NCBI GenBank assembly: GCA_945861275.1
Contig: CAMATZ010000027.1
Location: 1 to 64,000 of the forward strand
Source: Bordetella parapertussis
GTDB lineage: Bacteria; Pseudomonadota; Gammaproteobacteria; Burkholderiales; SG8-41
Length of the DNA: 64,000 bases
Direction of reading: 5' to 3'
The notes under the pieces: model-generated
Databases searched by the model: none
What the model was told of the DNA's origin: nothing
Seen by the model: the letters and a program-made list of their open reading frames with translations, nothing else
Shown here: positions 16,402 to 25,461 of the stretch, in pieces
How positions within the stretch are numbered: position 1 is the stretch's first letter
Layout of the letters: the number at the start of each line of letters is the position of its first letter
Made by a program: the position numbers and the translations under genes

Positions 16402-18447
16402 ATGCAGCTTAGTCTGGGCGCGAAATTCACCCTTACCGTGCTGACCATCCTGACGGTCACCATGGCGGCGAACACGCTTTATTTTCTCAAAACATCGACG
16501 CGCTTCCACGAAACACAACTGGTCGAGCGCGGCAACGCACTCGGGCGCCTGATTTCGCTGGTCAGCCCGGAAGCGATATTGGGCTTTGATTATCTGCAGC
16601 TTAACAACTACACACGCGAGGTGGCGACGCAACCGGATGTCGTCTATGGCGTGATCATGAATCCCAAGGGAGTGCCGATAAGTTCCTATGTCGACAACAC
16701 CGATCCTTTGATCAAGAAGCACTTCAAGGCGGCGGAATCGAACGACATACTGGCATTGCTGAAAAAAATGGAGAGCGTGGATGAATTGGTCCGGCTGGAG
16801 TTTCCGATTATCAGTAACGATGTGCAACTGGGGCGTTTTCTGGTCGGTATCAGCCGGCAATCGCTGCAAAGCGAATTTCGTCGGCAATTGATAATTCAGA
16901 TACTGGTGTTGACCGCCCTTGTTCTGTTTCTGAGCTTGGCCATCCATACGGTGTTCCGGTTCAACGTCCTGTTTCCGATCCAAACACTGATCGCTGCATC
17001 CGAGAAGGTCGGCCGCGGCCAATACGCGCTTGTCGAAGCGAAGTCCGCGGACGAACTGGGATTGCTCGCGCGGGCATTCAATGCCATGATCGAAGCCATT
17101 CGGCAGGAGCAGGCCAACCTGCATCGTCAGGCGAACTTTGACGTCTTGACCAACCTTCCTAACCGGATGATGGCGCTTGATCGAATCACTCAGGAAATTA
17201 GCCGGGCCAGGCGCTCCGGTCAGCGGTTCGCCGTGTTTTTTGTCGATCTCGACAATTTCAAAGACGTCAATGATTCGTTGGGCCATGCTATTGGCGATGA
17301 CTTGTTGGTCGCGACAGGGGTCCGCGTGCGAGCCACCTTGAGGGATGCCGACACCGTCGCGCGTCTCGGCGGAGACGAGTTCCTGGTTCTATCTCCCAAT
17401 GTCGCCAACGAAGTGGAGGTGGAAGAAATTGCGGAACGACTGATCGAGGCAATATCCGCGCCACAGGATTTGGACGGGCGCAAGATCGTGGCGCGTTGCA
17501 GTATCGGGATCGCGCTTTTTCCGGATAACGGAGAGAGCGTGGAAACGCTGATGGCTAACGCAGACAACGCCATGTACCAGGCGAAAGCCACGGGGAAAGG
17601 CGCCGCCATATTCTTCACGGATGAAATGAATACCCGGCTGCGCGAGCGTATGCAAATGGAGCAGGACCTCAACCTGGCGCTGGAGTTGGGTCAACTGTCG
17701 CTACACTTTCAGCCACTCTTCGATACGGCCGGACCACATCATCGAGGTGCCGAAGTGTTGTTGCGCTGGCAACATCCCGAGCGGGGCGCAATCAGCCCGG
17801 TGGTCTTCATTCCCCTGGCGGAGGCCACCGGTCAGATTGTCAGTATTGGCGATTGGGTTCTCGAACAAGCCTGCCGCAGTTGGTTGGCGTGGCGCAACGC
17901 AGGGCTCAATCCGGGATTTCTGGCGATCAATATATCCCGCGTTCAATTCAGGAAGCGCTTGTCCAAGAGGCTCGCCGAAATAATGTCGACTTACCAGATT
18001 CCACCCGACGCACTGGAACTTGAAATTACCGAGAGCGTTCTTTTGGACGATCACCAGCAGGTGGCCGAGGAGCTGAGCAGCTTGCGTGCTGTCGGCGTGA
18101 AGATGTCGCTGGATGATTTCGGTACCGGCTATTCGTCGCTGAGTTACTTGAAACGCTTTCGCTTTGATGTGTTAAAGATAGATCGCAGCTTCGTTACCGG
18201 ACTGCCTGATAATGCGGACGACGTCTCATTGGTCAAAGCCATACTGGCCATGGCCAAGGGACTTGACCTTGAGGTGGTCGCCGAGGGCGTGGAGAACCAA
18301 CAGCAGTTGAGTTTCCTTACTGGCCAGGGTTGCGATCTTGTGCAAGGTTATCTCCTTGCCAAGCCGATGAATGAAGAGGCTTATTTAAGTTTTCTGAAAA
18401 ATGCGCAAGCCGGTGAGCCGCTGCGGCTGCCTGCGACCCGCACGTGA
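16402..18447 (+). CDS. Membrane GGDEF-EAL cyclic-di-GMP enzyme
   Basis: A bifunctional-looking c-di-GMP protein. The start at 16402 (MQLSLGAKF) is preferred over the longer frame because a membrane helix follows at once (about 10-26). A periplasmic domain of about 140 residues, a second helix (about 165-185) and a HAMP-like linker lead to a diguanylate cyclase domain with intact RLGGDEF. The phosphodiesterase domain then carries EVLLRW, EITESVL, DDFGTGYSSL, KIDRSFV and VAEGVE. Both catalytic sets look intact. It precedes the PhnD-like gene by 28 bases, so signals sensed by the receptor may feed it. Confidence 0.9.
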   Translation: MQLSLGAKFTLTVLTILTVTMAANTLYFLKTSTRFHETQLVERGNALGRLISLVSPEAILGFDYLQLNNYTREVATQPDVVYGVIMNPKGVPISSYVDNTDPLIKKHFKAAESNDILALLKKMESVDELVRLEFPIISNDVQLGRFLVGISRQSLQSEFRRQLIIQILVLTALVLFLSLAIHTVFRFNVLFPIQTLIAASEKVGRGQYALVEAKSADELGLLARAFNAMIEAIRQEQANLHRQANFDVLTNLPNRMMALDRITQEISRARRSGQRFAVFFVDLDNFKDVNDSLGHAIGDDLLVATGVRVRATLRDADTVARLGGDEFLVLSPNVANEVEVEEIAERLIEAISAPQDLDGRKIVARCSIGIALFPDNGESVETLMANADNAMYQAKATGKGAAIFFTDEMNTRLRERMQMEQDLNLALELGQLSLHFQPLFDTAGPHHRGAEVLLRWQHPERGAISPVVFIPLAEATGQIVSIGDWVLEQACRSWLAWRNAGLNPGFLAINISRVQFRKRLSKRLAEIMSTYQIPPDALELEITESVLLDDHQQVAEELSSLRAVGVKMSLDDFGTGYSSLSYLKRFRFDVLKIDRSFVTGLPDNADDVSLVKAILAMAKGLDLEVVAEGVENQQQLSFLTGQGCDLVQGYLLAKPMNEEAYLSFLKNAQAGEPLRLPATRT

Positions 18448-18475
18448 TTCACGCTGCTTTCAACAGGAGCCACAA

Positions 18476-19369
18476 ATGAAAATTCAGTCCGTCGGCGAAT
18501 GGAATCGCATGTGGGGCCGCCGCATTGTCCCCCTGCTTTGGTTGATTGCGATGACCGCGACGCCCGTCACCCATGCGGCGGAAAGTCCGTTGATCATGGG
18601 CGTGTTCCCGCGGCTCAACGCCAGCGAAACCACGAAGCGCTACGCACCCCTCGCGAACCATCTTAGCGAGCGGCTCGGCCGCAAGGTAAATTTGGTCACA
18701 TCCAAGGATTTCCAGTCGTTCTGGCGCGGCATCACTGAGCAAGAGTAAGAGATTGTTCTGTTCAACCAGTATCACTACATCCGTTCGGCAAAGAGCTATC
18801 AGGTCATAGGGCATAACAAGGAGTTCGGCAAAAGCACCATCGCCGGAGTGCTTTACGTACGCAAGGACAGCGGCATTACCGATCTGACCCAACTGCGCGG
18901 GCGCACCGTGCTGTTCGGTGGCGGGGAGGATGCGATGATCGGCTACATCGCGCCCGTCTATATGCTATTGCAGGCCGGGGTGAAAAAAGCGGAATTCAAA
19001 TCCCAATTTGCTGTTAACCCGCTCAACTCGGTCATTGGCGTTTATCGCAAGCAGGCCGATGCCGCGGGCTCAGGCGACATGGTCGGGGGGCAGTCGGCAG
19101 TGGCGAACGCCGTCAATTTTGACGAGTTGACCGCCTTGGCTGTCTCGGAGCAGCTGCTTCACCTCCCATGGGCAGTTAGGCGTGCAATGCCTGCCCGATT
19201 GCGTGAATCCATCCGGTCCATCCTGGTAGATCTCGAAAACAGCGAGGCCGGCAAGGAGGTTTTGAAGGCAGCGGTGTTGACGGGCATTGGAAGGGCGGAG
19301 GACAAGGACTACGAGCCGCACCGCAGGATGGTGCATGCTGTCATGGGGCCCGGTTTGACACCGCAATGA
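18476..19369 (+). pseudogene. PhnD-like periplasmic binding protein gene broken by an in-frame TAA
   Basis: The ATG at 18476 follows AACAGGAGCC and opens a signal peptide (about 12-35), then a PhnD/phosphite-type binding domain (LIMGVFPRLNASETTKRYAPL, in pieces MGVFPRLNASE, YAPLANHLSERLG). At codon 91 a TAA (18746-18748) interrupts the chain, yet the same frame continues with IVLFNQYHYIRSAKSYQVIGHN and runs to 19369. Relatives usually have an aromatic residue there, so TAC or TAT to TAA is the simplest change. TAA is not a selenocysteine codon. This is either a recent nonsense mutation or a sequencing error. The stop overlaps the next start (ATGA). Confidence 0.8.
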
Positions 19370-19917
19370 AGTTTCCGGTCTCAATGAGTAATTTGGTCTC
19401 CATGGGAAAGCCGTTTGGCGCGGCGACGGTAATAGCTGGCTTCGTACTGTGGGCCCATTTCGGTTCCGATATTCCGGTATTTCGTTCCCAGGTGTCGTCC
19501 GCGCCCGGATGGCAGCAGTTTCGCGTGTCCTATGGCCTGGATGATTTCGGCGTAGACAGCTATTTCACCAGGGCAGTGAAAAACGGTTACAACCTGTTCT
19601 ATTACACGCACGAGCATGGCGGCCGCTTCACGCGCAAGACCGCTCGAGATGCCGTAAATTCCTGCGCCGGCTGTCATACTGCCGAGGACCTGGCGTACGG
19701 CTTTGTGAATTCAGATCGCGTCGACGCCAAACTCGGCAGAAGAATATCCTTCGAAGAGCGCGTGATGCGATGTTATGCGGGCCCCATGGACGGGTTCGTG
19801 CCCACGCTTTACGATCCCGCGGTTCGCGACATCCGTATCCTTGCGCGCGCGGTGGCGCACCATCTGCAGCTGAGCGAAGGCGCACGCAAGGCGGAGATTA
19901 GGCCATCTCGACGCTAA
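19366..19917 (+). CDS. Exported monoheme cytochrome c
   Basis: A 183-residue protein with an uncleaved or cleaved N-terminal helix (about 17-32) and a heme motif CAGCH at about 102-106 (NSCAGCHTAEDLAYGF). A methionine in ERVMRCYAGPMDGF is a candidate distal ligand. The start overlaps the PhnD-like stop by four bases, and the following diheme cytochrome begins at the stop of this one. It is probably an electron carrier or subunit of the diheme partner. I do not recognise a named family. Confidence 0.8.
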   Translation: MKFPVSMSNLVSMGKPFGAATVIAGFVLWAHFGSDIPVFRSQVSSAPGWQQFRVSYGLDDFGVDSYFTRAVKNGYNLFYYTHEHGGRFTRKTARDAVNSCAGCHTAEDLAYGFVNSDRVDAKLGRRISFEERVMRCYAGPMDGFVPTLYDPAVRDIRILARAVAHHLQLSEGARKAEIRPSRR

Positions 19918-19979
19918 CAATAAGACTGTCGAAGGTTTTTGCCGCGCTGCTGATCTTTGGCGGCCTCTACTGGCTGGCC

Positions 19980-20990
19980 GTGCGAAATCACGCCGAGCGT
20001 GATCAAATCCGGCAGGTCGCGGTCGATCTCACGCCGAGGTGCAAGGAGAAACTCCAGGGCTATGGCCTGTCGGCGGGGGAGCATTACCGCTCGCCCTACG
20101 TCCGCAAGATGAGCGGTACCTGGAGCACCATTCGCGGTTACAGCGAAGAAGATGTCCGCGCTATCCAGCGCGGCTGCAATATCGTCGATGACCTGCAGGG
20201 GTATCTGGCAAAGGACGGGGCTCGCGAGCGATGGCATGCGAACCGCTTCGTCCGTGGCACGCAGACCACCTGCATTCACTGCCACCAGGGCGTGGGAGAC
20301 AAGCAGGACGCAGCGGGCAATCGGCTGGTGGGATCGAACAGCCTGGCGACCTCCTGGGTGATGGCGGACATGTACGACCGCTTCACAGGCCTGCTGTTGC
20401 CCCACGAATTGCGCCAGATGCAGTGCTACATCAATTCATCCAATGGTTTCAAGCCGAATCCCGCGGACGACCTGATGCGGGACGTCACTGCCTACAGCCG
20501 TTTCCTCGCCGCCGCGCTCGATTTGAAGATTGGCAATCGCTACCCGGAACAGGGCATGGACGAGATTCCCGCCTCGGCAACGCTCAGGCGTGGCGACGAC
20601 TATGTGCGGGGTGCCCATGTGTACCGCCAGAAATGCGCGACTTGTCACGGTCCCCAGGCCCTCGGCAAGGTAGTGCAGGGGCAGGTGCTCTACCCGGCAT
20701 TGGCCGGCCCCGAGTCCTTTAGCCTCGACTCGCGCATGAATTTCTTCAGGGTCAATTCGGTGTTGCCGGGCTTCATCTGCCGCAACATGCCTCCGGGTGA
20801 GGAGGGCAGCCTCGACAATCAACAGTGCCGGGACATTGCGTACTACCTCAGCACCTTGCCGCGGCCCGCCGGCGACCGGCAAGGTACTCTGGTGGCTGCG
20901 TGGCAGCAGATGATGATGACCCTCATGCCTCCCCTGACACGGTACGCCGAGTCGCTCGGAAGCAACGGCACGCCGCATGCTCCCGATTAG
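19980..20990 (+). CDS. Diheme cytochrome c, TsdA-like (thiosulfate dehydrogenase family)
   Basis: Two heme motifs, CIHCH (about 98-102) and CATCH (about 221-225), flank the spacing seen in TsdA. Conserved-looking stretches include QCYINSSNGFKP, YPALAGPESF, NMPPGEEGSLDNQQCRDIAYYLSTLPRP. TsdA enzymes oxidise thiosulfate to tetrathionate or the reverse in the periplasm. GTG 19980 is the first accepted start, but the hydrophobic segment VFAALLIFGGLYWLAV lies directly upstream in frame, open back to 19902 with only ATC, ATA and CTG codons as possible starts. The true protein therefore likely begins near 19905-19926. It overlaps the SulP gene. Confidence 0.75.
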   Translation: MRNHAERDQIRQVAVDLTPRCKEKLQGYGLSAGEHYRSPYVRKMSGTWSTIRGYSEEDVRAIQRGCNIVDDLQGYLAKDGARERWHANRFVRGTQTTCIHCHQGVGDKQDAAGNRLVGSNSLATSWVMADMYDRFTGLLLPHELRQMQCYINSSNGFKPNPADDLMRDVTAYSRFLAAALDLKIGNRYPEQGMDEIPASATLRRGDDYVRGAHVYRQKCATCHGPQALGKVVQGQVLYPALAGPESFSLDSRMNFFRVNSVLPGFICRNMPPGEEGSLDNQQCRDIAYYLSTLPRPAGDRQGTLVAAWQQMMMTLMPPLTRYAESLGSNGTPHAPD

Positions 20991-22596
20991 ACCCGCGCCG
21001 ATGAAAGCCATCGCCAGCATCTTGCCGCTCATTCTTCCCGCTCTGCGCGGCAATCTGCTGGTTGGACTGACGCTGGCAGTGGTGACGCTCCCCCAGGCAA
21101 TCGCCTTTTCCACCACTCTGGCCGGGCTGCCGCCGCATTTCGGCATCTATGCCGCCATCTGGGGCGTGTTGTTCACCGCCATGCTGAACCCTTCGCGTGT
21201 GTTCAGCGGCGGTCCCAACACCACCATGTCGGCGGCGATCGGAGTGACCCTGCTGCCGGTGGCGCCGCCGTTCGGCGCAGACTATATCGGTTATGCGCTG
21301 ACTTTGATCCTGCTCGCGGGCCTGATCCAGATGCTGTTCCTGCTCATCCGTCCGCTCGGCCGCATGCTGGACCTGATAAACGAACCGATTATCAACGGCC
21401 TGATCTGCGGTATCGGGCTGTTCCTCATCTTCAAGTCCCTCACCGGCTTCGCGGGCCTGCCGATCAATACACAGGTGGAATGGCCGCTGTGGATCGCCTG
21501 GCAGTCGTTCCAGGCGGTCCTGGAGTTCGGCAATCTTTATGCCATCGAGATCGGGCTGATTACTTTGATCACCAGCCTGGTAGTGCGGCAGATCGACGCC
21601 CTGCGCAACTGGGCGATTCTTATCGGCGTCGCCGCCGGTACGGCGTACTCGGCCTACCTGAACGCCACGGTCGGCTTGCAGAATACGATGATCGAACAGA
21701 TCGCCAATCTGTCGTCGGTAGGATTTGTCTTTCCCTCGCTGCCGGTTTTCAATCAAGAGGCCATGTCGGACATCATCTCGATCCTGCCGGGGGCCGTGAC
21801 CCTGGCACTGCTTGGTCTGTTTCAAACGGTGGCGGCGATGCGGCGTATGAACCGCAAGATCGGCGATTACACCGACAGCCGCAAAGGCATCTTTGCCGAC
21901 GCGGTATCCAACTGCCTTCTGCCTTTTCTGTCGTCCCTGCCCACTTGTGCTTCCTTCAACCGCATGTGGCTGGTGTACAACCTGGGCGGCCAGAGTCGCG
22001 TGGCCTCGGCGATCTCGGCGCTGATCCTGCTACTGATGGTGCTGTTCCTCGCCGACTTGATTGCCATCATTCCCATGCCGGCTATGGCCGCCGTCATCAT
22101 GTTGCTCGGGGCCAATATGATCAATTGGGAGGACATCAAGCCTCACCTCAAGAATCGCCGCGAAGCGGTGGTGTTCATGATGTCATTTCTGTCGGTCCTG
22201 TTCCTCGATTTATTCGGCGCCGTGGTGGTCGGATCCGTCCTCGCCATTGCCTATTCGAAGTGGGAACAGGCCCATCCCAATATCAGCGTGCGCGGCAAGG
22301 TGCTTAAGGTCAGGGGCAATATCTATTACGGCTCGCTGCCCGTCATCGAATCGAGGTACCATAGCGTGATCGCGCGCGAGGGCAGCGTGATCATCGACTT
22401 GTCAGATTGCTACTACATCGATCAAGAGGGGATTCGATGGCTGGCGGCGGCGAAAGCGAGGCCGAACGTTGATGTTTCCGACCGCCGCGAAAGTCAGAAT
22501 CGCCGCGATCTCGAGCGGCGCACGACGGGCGACAAGAAACGTGCGTCCAGCAAACGGCGCAGCAAGCCGGATCGACGGAAACGATCGGCGTTTTGA
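20977..22596 (+). CDS. SulP-family anion permease
   Basis: An inner-membrane anion transporter of 539 residues. The SulP signature is near the start (LTLAVVTLPQAIAFSTTLAGLPP in pieces: VVTLPQAIAFS, LAGLPPHFGIYAA), followed by FSGGPNTTMSAAIG, and about ten to twelve membrane segments. The C-terminal region has a shortened STAS domain (VIIDLSDCYYIDQEG) and then a very basic tail (RRESQNRRDLERR, KRRSKPDRRKR), unusual for the family. ATG 21001 is an alternative start. Next to sulfur-oxidation genes it may export sulfate or another oxidised product, which is inference. Confidence 0.88.
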   Translation: MLPIRPAPMKAIASILPLILPALRGNLLVGLTLAVVTLPQAIAFSTTLAGLPPHFGIYAAIWGVLFTAMLNPSRVFSGGPNTTMSAAIGVTLLPVAPPFGADYIGYALTLILLAGLIQMLFLLIRPLGRMLDLINEPIINGLICGIGLFLIFKSLTGFAGLPINTQVEWPLWIAWQSFQAVLEFGNLYAIEIGLITLITSLVVRQIDALRNWAILIGVAAGTAYSAYLNATVGLQNTMIEQIANLSSVGFVFPSLPVFNQEAMSDIISILPGAVTLALLGLFQTVAAMRRMNRKIGDYTDSRKGIFADAVSNCLLPFLSSLPTCASFNRMWLVYNLGGQSRVASAISALILLLMVLFLADLIAIIPMPAMAAVIMLLGANMINWEDIKPHLKNRREAVVFMMSFLSVLFLDLFGAVVVGSVLAIAYSKWEQAHPNISVRGKVLKVRGNIYYGSLPVIESRYHSVIAREGSVIIDLSDCYYIDQEGIRWLAAAKARPNVDVSDRRESQNRRDLERRTTGDKKRASSKRRSKPDRRKRSAF

Positions 22597-22844
22597 GTCC
22601 GGACGCAGGCGATCGGAATCGCCCGCCGCTTGCACCCGCAGTGTATCGGCGCCCAGTGAATCGGGGTTGGACTAACATAGCTTTCCTTCACTTATCCAGA
22701 CTGACGATAACCGACATGACATTGAAAACCCGCGTGACACTCGTATCCTCGATAGGGCCTCAATGCTTGGCCACTACCGCGGCCTTGACGCTCATTGCAG
22801 AGGTACGCGTCGTGCGGCGCTCAGGTTCGATTGAAAGGGTAGTC

Positions 22845-23840
22845 ATGAAATATCTCCGCTTTGTTGCGCTGCTGTTGTGCTGGGCGCACGCCGCCATTGC
22901 CGCGCCCGATGTCATTGTCGATGGCGCCTATGTCGCCGAGGCGCTTAAGCGGTCACCCATCATATGGGACGTGCGCGCCGCCGATAGCTACGCCAAGGGT
23001 CATATTCCCGGCGCCATCAATCTCGGCGACATAGCCCGGATATTGCGGGATGAAAATAGCGAGGACTTCATTGCGACTGCGCGCATAGAAAAGCTGCTGG
23101 GGGACGCCGGCCTGGACCCCGCGCGGGAAATCATCATTTATGGCAGCCGTGGCACATGGAATGCGTATTTTGGTCTCTATACCGTGCAGTATTTCAGCGG
23201 CGGCAATGCGCGCGTGTACCACGACGGCATCGAGGATTGGACCGCTTCCGGCCGTACGGTCAGCCGCGAGGCCAGCAAGCTTGCGCCCGTTACACTGAAA
23301 CTAAGTGCCAATCCGGCGGCGGTGGTTTCCACCCGCGAAGTGATTGCGCGGCTACACAATCCAAACGTGCAAATTGTCGACGCGCGCACGCCACGGGAAT
23401 TCCGTGGTGAAGACATCCGCGCCATTCGTGGCGGCCATATTCCGGGTGCGCTCAACATCCCCTACGAGCAGAACTGGATTGACCCCGAAACACTGCTCAA
23501 ACTCGCGCGCAAGCAGGTCGCCGACAACGCCGGCATGTCGCTCAAATCGACCGCGGATCTGCAGAAGCTCTATGCCGGCCTTGATCCGAACAAGGAAACC
23601 ATCGTGTACTGCCAGAGTGGTGTGCGCGCCTCGGAAACGGCAGGCGTGCTGAAACAACTCGGTTTCAAGAATGTGAGGGTGTATGACTCGTCGTGGCTGG
23701 GCTACGGCAACACGCTGGACGCACCGGCGGAAAACGTGACGTTTTTCAATGTGGGGCTGCTCAATTCCCGAATGTCCGCTCTGCAATCGCGCATTGACCA
23801 GCTCGAAAAAGAACTCGCCGATACCAGGGCAAAGAAATAG
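22845..23840 (+). CDS. Periplasmic tandem-rhodanese sulfurtransferase
   Basis: A two-domain rhodanese of 331 residues. ATG 22845 follows AAAGGG and begins a signal peptide (MKYLRFVALLLCWAHAAIA). The first domain has WDVRAADSYAKGHIPGA but its loop reads IIYGSRGTWN, with no catalytic Cys. The second has IVDARTPREFRG, GHIPGALNIPY and the active loop VYCQSGVRAS with Cys. This matches thiosulfate sulfurtransferases, where only the second domain is catalytic. A C-terminal coiled-coil (RMSALQSRIDQLEKELADTRAKK in pieces) may dimerise it. Upstream 22597-22844 holds no clear gene. Confidence 0.88.
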   Translation: MKYLRFVALLLCWAHAAIAAPDVIVDGAYVAEALKRSPIIWDVRAADSYAKGHIPGAINLGDIARILRDENSEDFIATARIEKLLGDAGLDPAREIIIYGSRGTWNAYFGLYTVQYFSGGNARVYHDGIEDWTASGRTVSREASKLAPVTLKLSANPAAVVSTREVIARLHNPNVQIVDARTPREFRGEDIRAIRGGHIPGALNIPYEQNWIDPETLLKLARKQVADNAGMSLKSTADLQKLYAGLDPNKETIVYCQSGVRASETAGVLKQLGFKNVRVYDSSWLGYGNTLDAPAENVTFFNVGLLNSRMSALQSRIDQLEKELADTRAKK

Positions 23841-23866
23841 CCGGTCCAGCCACGCCTCAACCCAAA

Positions 23867-23889
23867 CTTTCCCCCCGAGCGGGGGAAGG
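23867..23889. terminator. Convergent hairpin between rhodanese and DUF6806-like genes
   Basis: CTTTCCCCC and GGGGGAAGG pair around CGAG between two convergent genes. It also resembles the CCCTCTCCC...GGGAGAGGG repeats at 32.2 and 62.0 kb. Confidence 0.55.
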
Positions 23890-23896
23890 GCTCAAG

Positions 23897-24451
23897 CTAA
23901 TGCAAATGCTTATTCCGCGGATGCAGCGGTATCACCGTCGATGAGCCGCTTTGCTCCGACGCCGGTTGTTTGGGTGGTTGTGTTTTTCCGAACAGTTCGC
24001 TGATCAGCGTGGCGACCTGATCGACTTCGGATTTGCCGAGGTGGCGTGACAGCAGTTGCGTCGCGTCTTCCACCACGCACTGCCGCCGGAACTCGTGTAT
24101 GGCTTCGGGCGTAGGCCCGACAAACACCTGAAAAAATTCGTCGTCACCATGATCCGGGTAATAGGTCACTTCAATTTCAGAGGCATATTCGGTGAGCGGG
24201 CCGACATTCTGGATGGCCGCGCCCAGCTTATCCTGAAAATTGCGGCCGACTTCGCCGGTCCAGCAGACGTTGAGCGTGCGTTCGTTCGCGTCGTACACGA
24301 TGCCCGGTTCTTCGCGCTCAAGGCTGTGCGCGTCGGCCAGCGTTTCTACATCCAGATATTCGAGCCACGGCCGCAGCGCCTGTTCAACCTGCTTCGGCCG
24401 CACGCCCTTGCACAAAAAAATAGAGCCATGTACATGTACTTCCGTTCTCAT
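23897..24451 (-). CDS. Conserved protein, DUF6806-like
   Basis: A 184-residue soluble protein. The start at 24451 (MRTEVHVHGSIFLCKGV) is chosen since the preceding ten codons add nothing recognisable and GGGGTG lies before this ATG. Features are EVHVHGSIFL, EEPGIVYDANERTLNVCWTGEVGRNFQ and EVTYYPDHGDDEFFQVFVGP. From recall, this pattern is that of betaproteobacterial DUF6806 proteins, whose function is unknown. No catalytic motif stands out. Motif copy 5 lies about 80 bases upstream, between this gene and the TctC-like gene. Confidence 0.65.
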   Translation of the reverse strand: MRTEVHVHGSIFLCKGVRPKQVEQALRPWLEYLDVETLADAHSLEREEPGIVYDANERTLNVCWTGEVGRNFQDKLGAAIQNVGPLTEYASEIEVTYYPDHGDDEFFQVFVGPTPEAIHEFRRQCVVEDATQLLSRHLGKSEVDQVATLISELFGKTQPPKQPASEQSGSSTVIPLHPRNKHLH

Positions 24452-24526
24452 GAGCACCCCAATGTAACCGGCCCGCGCCAACAGCGAGCCGTGCGTGCAT
24501 TATAGCGCATGTACAAAAACAACAAT

Positions 24527-24541
24527 GAAAACAAATACTTA
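24527..24541 (+). repeat. Dispersed motif, copy 5
   Basis: GAAAACAAATACTTA in the gap between two minus-strand genes, upstream of the DUF6806-like gene. Confidence 0.6.
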
Positions 24542-24549
24542 AGTATTCG

Positions 24550-25461
24550 TCACCGATTACCCAGACCCAGTTCAAGCAGCACGCCGCGCATTTGCGTTTG
24601 CTCGTGCGCGAGATGCGCGCGCAGCGTCGCACCCGTCATCAGCATCGGCGTCCAGTAGTGCTGCGTGAGTTCGTGTGCCCACGACTGCGCGCGCGTGGCG
24701 GCGGCCAGCGCGTGTTCCCAATAAGCAATTTGCCCGGCGCCCAGCCCTGCTGCGCCATGCACGCCGCGCCAGGCACCCAGCGTGCAGGGCGCGCCGAGTT
24801 CCAGCCAGGTGGGTGTTTGCGCGTAGCAACCGGCGAGCCGGGCAGGCGATGAGACCGCAAGCGCGCGCAGCGTGCCCATTGCGAGTTCTTTCACGGCGCT
24901 GGCGGCGGTAACGGCGGCGACGTCCGCGTTGCCAGCCACCACATCGGCCACCGCGTCGAGCGCGGAATCGAACACCCGTATCACCGGCGCACGCACCTCG
25001 CCGCCGGCGTGACGCGTCACCTGCGCCAGCGCAATATGGTTCGGATTGCCGGCGGCGGTAGACAGCGCCACCGTGACTTTGCCTGCCGCATCACGCAGGC
25101 GCGCAAGCAAATCGCTGCCGCTGCCATAGTAACGATTGGCACTGTCGCTGCGCGCCACAAAAGCGATGTATTCGTTGTAAAGAATGGCGAGCGGCGTATA
25201 GCTGTCATGATTGAATGCGGCCACCCCCGTCAGGTAATCGGTGGTCAGGTTCGGCGAGCTGATGCACAGCAGGTGCGCGTCGCCCGCGCGCGCATCCACG
25301 CTCGCCCACACGCGGCGCGCGCCGTCGCCGGGGATGTTGATGACCTTTGCGGGCGCGGTAAGTGCTGCCGCCAGCGTACGCGCGGTGCGATCCAAACCGC
25401 CGCCGGGTGGCGTGCCGGCGAGAATTTCAATCTCGCGCTGAGGCTGCCAGGCGCCGGACAT
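24550..25461 (-). CDS. TctC-like protein without signal peptide
   Basis: The 303-residue protein retains the Bug/TctC framework (EILAGTPPGGGLDRTARTLA in pieces: GTPPGGGLDRTAR; SSPNLTTDYLTG; NPNHIALAQVTRHAGGE; ALAVSSPARL) but begins directly at the first strand with no export signal. The start at 25461 is fixed by a TGATG junction with the isomerase stop. It is therefore probably a cytoplasmic binding or co-catalytic partner of the isomerase rather than a transport receptor. The alanine-rich composition and many substitutions show divergence from the other eight receptors. Confidence 0.7.
   Translation of the reverse strand: MSGAWQPQREIEILAGTPPGGGLDRTARTLAAALTAPAKVINIPGDGARRVWASVDARAGDAHLLCISSPNLTTDYLTGVAAFNHDSYTPLAILYNEYIAFVARSDSANRYYGSGSDLLARLRDAAGKVTVALSTAAGNPNHIALAQVTRHAGGEVRAPVIRVFDSALDAVADVVAGNADVAAVTAASAVKELAMGTLRALAVSSPARLAGCYAQTPTWLELGAPCTLGAWRGVHGAAGLGAGQIAYWEHALAAATRAQSWAHELTQHYWTPMLMTGATLRAHLAHEQTQMRGVLLELGLGNR

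Noticed and set aside
18746-18748. TAA as a recoded codon (Sec or Pyl)
   Set aside because: Sec uses TGA and Pyl TAG; nothing indicates recoding of TAA.
22593-22844. Longer N-terminus for the tandem rhodanese
   Set aside because: The signal peptide and ribosome site at 22845 fix the start there.
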